From positions 1 through 17,860 of the forward strand of contig JANBPT010000962.1 of assembly GCA_027575765.1 (NCBI GenBank): 17,860 nt of DNA, read 5' to 3'. The position numbers were made by a program, and so were the translations under genes. Of the stretch, positions 1 through 6,681 are shown in pieces. The first letter of the stretch is position 1. Every line of letters begins with the position of its first letter. The notes under the pieces were generated by a model. The model was not told the DNA's origin, did not search any database, and saw only the letters and a list, made by a program, of their open reading frames with translations. The stretch is from Tieghemiomyces parasiticus. Lineage: Eukaryota; Kickxellomycota; Dimargaritomycetes; Dimargaritales; Dimargaritaceae.

Positions 1-41
1 CGGGTTGGACAAGAGGCCGCCACTCCCCGCTGGTGGGGTCG

Positions 42-104
42 GCAAGTGGTCCATCCCACATCGGCCACTTGGCATGGCCCACCCTGACACCAGTGTCACT
101 TGGC
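42..104 (+). promoter_or_regulatory. Cluster of three CACTTG-type elements upstream of the metallothionein
   Basis: The hexamer CACTTG occurs at 66-71 and 97-102, both times extended to CACTTGGC, and its reverse complement CAAGTG occurs at 43-48. CANNTG is the E-box class bound by bHLH factors in eukaryotes. The copies lie about 90 to 150 bases upstream of the TATA box, a normal distance for upstream activating elements. That they regulate the metallothionein is inference. I did not find a clear match to the yeast copper-activator site. Confidence 0.3.
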
Positions 105-175
105 ACTCGTCTCCCTTTGGCGGCCTTATCGGCTCCCGCCCGAGGGTCCCTGGCGTGCGGTGATTGCCGCCTGAG

Positions 176-200
176 GCTGGGTGCCCAGCAAGGTATAAAA
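176..200 (+). promoter_or_regulatory. Metallothionein core promoter: TATA box with adjacent perfect palindrome
   Basis: TATAAAA lies at 194-200. Four bases upstream is a perfect 14-base palindrome, GCTGGG-tg-CCCAGC (176-189). Transcription would begin near 225, giving a 5' leader of roughly 220 bases before the ATG at 449. The leader is pyrimidine-rich and could hide a short intron, which I cannot resolve. A dyad this close to the TATA box could bind a dimeric regulator, but that is inference. Confidence 0.6.
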
Positions 201-448
201 GGGAACCACCAGCACCCATTTGTCGGCTGCCCTATATCAAGATACATCCCATTTCCCCAGTCCACTCCACCGCTTAACTTGCCCTGTTCCCTATACCAAA
301 TACAGTTGCCACTCCCTGCCATCCTCCTGTCTATTCTTGATCACATTGATTGGTCTTGTAGCCCTATCGATAGCTTTCCCTCGTACTTCGGATCCACTCC
401 TCCTTGCTGTAGCCCCAACCTACCCCACCCATACCTTCTATCGTAACC

Positions 449-892
449 ATGTCGTGCTGCAAGGACAACTCCCGCAACATCACCACCTCCGGCCAGAACG
501 CCGCCGCTAAGTGTCCGTGTGTCTCCTCGTCCTGCGCCTGTGGTGACAAGTGCACCTGCACTAAGGACAAGCGCTGCAGTGTCCAGTGCAACTGCCCCCA
601 GAAGCAGGCCTATGAGCAAGCCATCTGTGACTGCGGGGGCGATAAGGCCATGTGCACCTGCGGCCCCGCCTGCCAGTGCGAGCCTTGTACCCCCACTGCC
701 TGCCAGTGCACCGACAAGTGCACCTGCACTAAGGACAAGCGCTGCAGTGTCCAGTGCAACTGCCCCCAGAAGCAGGCCCATGAGCAAACCATCTGTGACT
801 GCGGGGGCGATAAGGCCAAGTGCACCTGCGGCCCCACCTGCCAGTGCGAGCCTTGTGCCCCCACCAGCTGCGGTGATAGCTGCCAGTGCTAA
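449..892 (+). CDS. Metallothionein-like cysteine-rich metal-binding protein with duplicated module
   Basis: This 147-residue protein contains 35 cysteines (24%), mostly as C-x-C pairs, with no aromatic residue apart from one Tyr. That is the hallmark of metallothioneins, small cytosolic proteins that chelate Cu(I), Zn(II) or Cd(II) through thiolate clusters. A short leader (residues 1-21) is followed by a cysteine-rich linker and two near-identical 56-residue modules beginning at residues 33 and 89. Each has C-x-C pairs around a KDKRC segment, a cysteine-free spacer (QKQA.EQ) and a CDCGGDKA...CTCGP block. The protein ends on Cys147. It is longer than most fungal metallothioneins; repeated-module forms are known, for example in Cryptococcus. 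The start has a good context (AACCATG), the stop is TAA, a TATA box lies upstream and AATAAA follows 227 bases after the stop. Metal specificity cannot be told from sequence. Confidence 0.9.
   Translation: MSCCKDNSRNITTSGQNAAAKCPCVSSSCACGDKCTCTKDKRCSVQCNCPQKQAYEQAICDCGGDKAMCTCGPACQCEPCTPTACQCTDKCTCTKDKRCSVQCNCPQKQAHEQTICDCGGDKAKCTCGPTCQCEPCAPTSCGDSCQC
545..880 (+). repeat. Tandem 168-bp duplication within the metallothionein gene
   Basis: The stretch starting at 545 recurs starting at 713, an exact 168-base (56-codon) period that keeps the reading frame. Over the first 49 codons of the unit the copies differ at five bases, and each changes an amino acid (Tyr/His, Ala/Thr, Met/Lys, Ala/Thr, Thr/Ala). 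Divergence then increases in the last few codons. All cysteine codons in the well-matched part are identical. This is an internal gene duplication that roughly doubles the metal-binding capacity. Confidence 0.95.
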
Positions 893-1118
893 AGTGGCCA
901 CCAGCTACGGCCCGACTAGTTCGCCTTCAGCTGCTCCTGCCTATTAATTGCGTTGATCCCGCTTCCTCCTCACACCCTGGCTTGATCGGTCGTGATGCCC
1001 TCCGTGAAAGGCAGAGTGGCTATCTTTCTGTGTGAGGCTGGCTCTGTCGCCACTGTTTGGCGCAGTTCCCTCTTATTTACATCGTTCAATTCGGCCTGGG
1101 GCAGGCGTTAACTTACTA

Positions 1119-1124
1119 AATAAA
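1119..1124 (+). terminator. Poly(A) signal AATAAA of the metallothionein
   Basis: A canonical AATAAA hexamer lies 227 bases after the metallothionein stop codon, in an A/T-rich stretch. It is the only such signal soon after the gene. Confidence 0.6.
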
Positions 1125-3256
1125 AGGAACCTGGGTTTGACTCAAACTGAGTATGAGCTAATGCTTTAATCACTGATTAGCATTTTTATTGAATGGTGAC
1201 CAGTAGGTCTTTTATACTCGAATAATAGCCAGTGTTCTTCATAAGAGCTACTCCGCTGGACTTAGGAGAGGTCCATGATGACAGTACGGGCGGGGCCGGA
1301 TGCCAACAACATTCCTGATCCAGCAGCCACTGGCCGTTCTCCTCTTCAAGAAGACAAGGCCCTAAAAGAATAGAAAGTGGCACCTGGTTTAGATAATGAA
1401 GGTGATGGAAGGGTGGGGTCGCCATGGGGATAGTAAGGTGGTCCCCTCATCAATCGGCTGGTATGAGACGCAGTCACTAAGGCTGGATGGCACCACCGAA
1501 GACGGAAAAGCCGCTGGTTGGCCTCACTTGGAATAAAGATTAAAGGGTAGGTCTTAGGCTACGGCAGGGCCCGACAGCCAAACCGTGTACATTTCTTCCT
1601 AGGTCACCAACCTCCTTGGGTTTTCTATCCGTTTTTGACACCATTCATATCCTTTCTAGTAATCAACAATGCGTAGTACTGGCCACCCTGCAGTGACTGT
1701 TCACCCCTCTGCTAACTTCTTCCAACTCACTTAGTTGGTGCCAACCGATTCATAGACGTTATATTTCCCTTGGAACCTTGGCCTCACATTCCATTCTAAG
1801 CCACTGAAATTTCTTAACGCCTCCCGCACCCCTGTGATTCCAGAATTCATATTCGCCCTAGTCTCCGGTTGGACAAACCTGGTCATTATCTCACTGGTAC
1901 AGTGGCGTATACGAGTACCGTGATTTCCCAATCCTGCGGCTTTCCTATAAAGAGGGCGAGGAAAGAGGTTAAAATTCCGTGGATCGGTAGGCCGCTGTAT
2001 CGGCTCAATGTAACCAAATGCGAAGTGTAGGGTGAGGAGCCTAATTTAACCAAGGCTTGCGGGTGATCGCCATCGTACCATGTTCCGCTCTGCCGTCTCC
2101 GTAGAGTAACGCTGCGAAACCACTAGAGGCCGGAGAAGGAAGCTCAGCGATGGAAATTAAGGTGTAATTGGTTGCTTTCCTCCGTCTATGTGATCCTCAA
2201 GGTAATGTCGTGGGTGCCATGTTGCGAGAATTCATTCGCACCGCAAAGGTAAAATAGTATTTACTACTAGTAGGTTTAGGTGACTAATTATTTATTAACC
2301 GGAGCGGTTAGACGATAACGACAAGCTGCCTCTACTTCCGAGTCCAGTGAGCACCTTCCCACCTCCCTTGGATAAAATAGTTCGCTAATGGAACAACGTG
2401 TTCGCTTCCTTACAGGTTTAGCAATCAATCAATACCTTTTCCCAGTTTTCGCTCGTCATTCAAGGAGACACCCCTTCTGCCAGTGAAGTTAGGGCGTAGG
2501 ATAGTCTCTTAACCCTAGCGCCGGCTCGCAGTCGATTCAGCCGGCGATCGTGGCAGCTAGGGCTCGGCCGATCCCGTTGAACCTAATAAGGAATTCCATT
2601 TCTAAATGCGGCTCCACCTACGCGTCTCTATTTTCCCGGCTGCTGGCTATTTGTATGGTAGCTTGATTTAGGAGATTACTCTTCAGGCTCGAGTGAAGAG
2701 GGTGCAGACGCTAGAAGCAACCGTTTTGGGTAAATGCAGACCGCCAAGCCGCCGGTGGGACCATGAGAACACCTATCGCATCTCGCTTCTCCCTTGCTGC
2801 CTGTAGGTTTACCGTACATATTCGGTCGGTCCGGGAAACTAATGGACATGAAAGCATCGGCTAGTCACACGGTAGCCTCCTCGTCTACCTAACAGACGGC
2901 CTACAGTTCCTACTGCCGATTAGGCTGTCTGCTCTCTGCGGCAGCCGGGGCCACCGTGGCTTGGCTAAACTGAAACTAAAAGATGGCCACTGGGAATAGA
3001 TTAGCAGCCAAGTTTTTGCATACGAAAAGCCGGCGGGATATGGCTATACCCTGTTCCCTTACAGGCGTTCTAAATGTAGCTCGATAATTGATGTCGGAAT
3101 CGGTTACCAAGGGAAAGGAAGAATGAACAAGACGAACGTATCAGAGGATTGAAAAAATAACCGGATGATTACAAACCGGCGGTGATATCATAACTGGGAT
3201 GCGGTTGAAGACAAGCAGTGCTGAAAGCTCGTCACGGTTTACTTATTGGTTTAGAG
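1125..3256. other. Long interval without a recognisable gene
   Basis: I see no recognisable gene. On the minus strand, an ATG-initiated 79-codon frame (1186-1425) ends in a TAA overlapping an AATAAA hexamer (1185-1190), which could be the 3' exon of an unidentified minus-strand gene. Its sequence is not recognisable and no upstream exons stand out. A TATAAAG at 1946-1952 (+) is followed at 2080 by a nine-codon frame only. An inverted repeat at 2513-2562 is listed separately. No tRNA or rRNA signature was seen. Confidence 0.5.
2513..2562. repeat. Two-part inverted repeat (cruciform or hairpin candidate)
   Basis: The left arm CCCTAGCGCCGGCT (2513-2526) is complementary to two segments on the right: AGCCGGCG (2539-2546) and GCTAGGG (2556-2562), separated by a 9-base bulge. 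The inner stem is very GC-rich, with a 12-base loop. Function is unknown. It lies in noncoding DNA about 1 kb upstream of the protease. Confidence 0.5.
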
Positions 3257-3264
3257 TATTTATA
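3257..3264 (+). promoter_or_regulatory. Possible TATA element of the protease
   Basis: TATTTATA lies about 350 bases upstream of the protease ATG, and the DNA between is pyrimidine-rich. Another A/T-rich candidate (TATATG, 3449-3454) lies closer. Neither is compelling. Confidence 0.25.
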
Positions 3265-3612
3265 GGCCGCCTCTTGCACCGGATCACTTGCACTGTCCAG
3301 TGATGCTAACTCCCATCTCCCCGTACCAATTCACGCTACTCTCCAATTCTTTACATCTATTAATTATTATGACCGTTTTCGAGCACTCCTACCCGTGCGC
3401 TCGACAACTATAGGAATGCAGAGCACCCAGTCCTTACTTCGTTACATTTATATGGCTGATTGCACAGCAATTGAGTCAATTCTTACCCATATCGGCACTT
3501 CACTACCTACCCACTGTCCTGCCAACCTCATAATCTGTCCCCTCATTAACTCCTAATAATCCGTTAAGGACTTTTTCTTTGATTCCGGAACTCCATTGTT
3601 CGCGCATAGACC

Positions 3613-6361
3613 ATGGTTCTCCACTTGGTAGGCACCACTCTTGCTGTGCTGGCGACGGTCGTCACTCTCCAAGTCCACGCCAGCTACATCACCAACTCAT
3701 TTATGGTCGAATTTCCTGGATATGCGCCCAACACGGAACTCGCTGCGTGGTACCGCCGCGCCCTCGCGGACGAACTCGTCACCCACGCCGTGCCCTTTGC
3801 CTTCCGGGCCAATTTTTCGTCGGTGATCCTGGCCTCTCAACTTCACCTTCCTTCCAAGTACCAAGGATTTGTCTCAGGGCTGGCCGTCGTCCAATCTTTT
3901 ATTCGTGATGTGCGTCTCACATCCCAAAGCATCCAGGTCACCCAGATAAGTGCCAACAAGACCCTATCGTTGAACATGCACGCGAACACCGTCACGGGCT
4001 CTTTTGCTGCTGGCGACGTCGCCACGGCCTCCATCAGAGCCAATAAGCCCCCCCCCCTGCTCACCATGGAGATGACCAACTACGACATGTTCCAGCGCAA
4101 GTATCCCAACATTACTGGCCGTGGAATCCGCGTCAGGGTAGTGGACAGCGGCCTTGACTACCGCCACCCAGCCTTTGGCAACTGCTTCGGTCGTCCGAAC
4201 TGCCGGGTCCGTTTCGGTAGTGACTTCATTGGCGACACCATGCCCGTCGACGGGTCTCCCATCCCGGATGACGGCGATCCGCTTGATACCTGTTTTGGCC
4301 ACGGAACGAGCGTGGCGGGGATTCTAGCCGGTAATGATGGACCTTTTCAGGGCGTGGCCCCACAGGCCACGCTGGGGATCTACCGCGTACTCGATTGCCA
4401 TGATAACACATCAGTACCCATCGTCACGGCCGCGCTCGAGCAGGCTCAGCGAGACGGTATGCAAGTGATCAACCTATCAGTCGGGAGCCCCTCCGGGTTC
4501 AGTTTCGACCTTCAGGCCAGTCTGGGCTCAGCCCTGGCCCGCGCTGGTATCGCCGTCGTGTCGGCCGCCGGCAATTCCGGGTCCGACTCGCTATTTATGA
4601 ATAACTCGCCGGCCACCGGTATCAGCGTCGTATAGGTCGCCAGCGCCGAACCGCCTTCCTTTTATGGTAAGGAAATCATCACCGCCGCGCAACCGAAACA
4701 GGCCGTGTGGCGGTCGCCGTCCCTGTATTCCCATCAGGTCTTCAATTTTACCAAGGTTCCTGTGGTTCTCGTCAAGGGCGGGGGCAATAGGTTGACCGCG
4801 GCGCGCAAGGCAGTCCCGCCGGGGACGTACACGGATACGTTGGTCTTGGTGAAGATCGGCGGGTGTGATTCGGCCACGGTCAATGCCCATGCGCGCGCGG
4901 CCGGCGCCGTGGGCGTGATTTTTTTATTCCCCGGGAATGGAACAGGTCGCGGTGGAACCTATTCCGTCGACACTTACTACACTGCCGACCGTCACCGTCG
5001 CCGAATTGACGGGATTGGCCTGGAGCAAAGCTCTATCGGCTGGTAAGCCCGTCGTCATTACTACTTACGAGGAACTGGAGTGGTTCGAGAATCCGCATGC
5101 CCATACCATCTCGAGGTTTTCCTCTTGGGGACCTTCCTCCGACCTAGTATTCAAACCCGACTTGGCAGCCCCGGGAAACTTAATCTACACGACGCGACCG
5201 CTGAACCTCGGATCCTACGGTATCTCGTCAGGCACATCGCTGGCCTCCCCGTTCATCGCTGGCTGTTTTTCCCTCCTCAAACAGCACGACCCGATGCTCA
5301 CCCCGCACGATCTCATGATGAACGCCGTCAGCAGCGCCACCCCGATCTGGATCCCTTACAAACTAACGCTGCCGAAATCCCCTTACGCGTTTGCCTATTC
5401 GCCGGCCCAACAGGGCGGCGGTCTCGTCAACGTTACTCGCATGTTTGACAACCTTATTATTCGAGTCAACACCACGCTCTCGGTTTATGATCTCACCCGG
5501 GACCAGAGACCCGGCCAGGTTCCCCGACTGGTATTTGACCATAGCGTCCGCAACTTATCCAAGAATATCCTCAAACGGACGAGGGGCGTCTTGCTGGCTC
5601 CCGCTGTCACTTCCTTCAAGGCTGACGGTACCCTAGTCAGTCCGCCCATTTCCCAAATTCTCAACTACGCCACGTTCGGTAACAAGGTCAAAGCTACCTT
5701 GGCCCCCAATGAGGATTTTGTTGGGCAGGCCGGCATATCTAGCAGTACCATTCCGCTCGATCGATTCTGGGTCGTCGGCGGGTTCATTGAGCACTCCCTT
5801 CAAGCACCCGACGGTACGGAGTATAGATACAACCTTCCGTTCAGCGGTATGATGGGCCGACTCACCCAGATCCCGATCCTACCGCCCGTCACCAGCCCAT
5901 ACTACCCCGGGCTATTTAACGCTACCACTGGCGCGATCGTCAGGTCCGGGCCTCCCCTCCCGAGGTATACCATGGCTGGCCATGATGTCCCGACTGTGCG
6001 GTACCAGTAGCAGTTCAACGTCAACAAAATGCTGGTGCAAATTGGCCGGCTGAATCATTCGACGGCCGACAACTACACGTTTTACGACATTCCCGGGGGA
6101 CTGTTGGTCGACCAGTCGCAGAATTTCGGCGGGGACGTGGCAAGCTACATCACTTGGTCCGGGAGTATGCTGGAGCCCAAGAATGGGCCAGTCGGTGCCA
6201 CGGTAACCGTTGCTGCCGGCCCCGGGCAGTACCGACTGCGCATCAGGTGGGCCCAACCCCAGGCGGCCTTCATCAATGATAAAGACACCTACACGACCTA
6301 CACCTCCGACCCATTCCTTATTGTGGCGTCCCAGCTCCAGACCGACACTTCCAGACGTTGA
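3613..6361 (+). pseudogene. Secreted subtilisin-like serine protease (S8, PA-domain type), disrupted by two TAG codons and a frameshift
   Basis: The ATG at 3613 (ACCATGG) opens a hydrophobic signal peptide (residues 1-24), an inhibitor-like propeptide to about residue 150 and an S8 catalytic domain: Asp in VVDSG (residue 178), His in GHGTSVAG (residue 230) and oxyanion Asn in AAGN (residue 321). Several N-x-S/T sites fit secretion. Codon 341 is TAG (4633-4635), but homology continues in the same frame into a PA-type insert. At a T7 run (4919-4925) the frame moves to the next phase: before it the insert reads sensibly, after it only the other frame does. That second frame carries the nucleophile Ser in GTSLASP (codon 5237-5239) and a long C-terminal region. 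A second TAG (6008-6010) interrupts it; the frame then continues with a beta-rich tail to TGA at 6359-6361. Total length fits the roughly 900-residue vpr-like subtilases. The longest direct product, 340 residues, lacks the catalytic Ser. Other genes here end in TAG, which argues against codon reassignment. Assembly error is the alternative for the T7 shift. Confidence 0.87.
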
Positions 6362-6472
6362 GTCTACTCTACCCACGACAGTGATGCCTTACAACACCCA
6401 TGCTTTTTAAGAATTATTTCGGCATTGGTTATTTGGCCTCTGCGACTGACCCTTCATCTGTACCCGATCATA

Positions 6473-6528
6473 ATTAAACACTATAAACTTTGAATTAGCA
6501 CGGAAATTTTGAATTGAGCAAAAATAAA
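6473..6528 (+). terminator. Candidate poly(A) signals after the protease
   Basis: ATTAAA at 6473-6478 and AATAAA at 6523-6528 follow the last protease stop codon by 112 and 162 bases. Both are on the plus strand, in an A/T-rich convergent spacer shared with the 3' end of the Dug2-like gene. No clear AATAAA was found on the minus strand here. Confidence 0.45.
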
Positions 6529-6681
6529 GGGGGGAGGACCGTGATGGTTCGGTTGGTAGCTTTCGTTTCGCAACATGAAAGAAAAGGGAAAGCACCAAAT
6601 TGTGACAAGAAAAAATTAAAACCAAAAATACAAATGTTTAAGAGACCCCACAGCATGAGCGTACAGCAGTGGGCGCCGAGC

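Noticed and set aside
341..901. 186-codon open frame on the minus strand covering the metallothionein
   Set aside because: It starts at a non-ATG codon and its Ala/Gly/Leu repeats mirror the duplicated cysteine codons of the opposite strand. It is a shadow of the real gene.
519..947. 142-codon plus-strand frame overlapping the metallothionein
   Set aside because: It is low-complexity Ser/Ala/Pro sequence produced by reading the cysteine-rich repeat in another frame.
2080..2109. Nine-codon frame after a TATAAAG (1946) as the first exon of a mitochondrial-targeted protein
   Set aside because: The frame is too short, the donor site is weak and no second exon could be recognised.
4633..6010. 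TAG reassigned to an amino acid in this organism
   Set aside because: The Dug2-like and unspliced RING genes end in TAG at positions that fit their natural ends, and the protease also carries a frameshift, which reassignment cannot explain.
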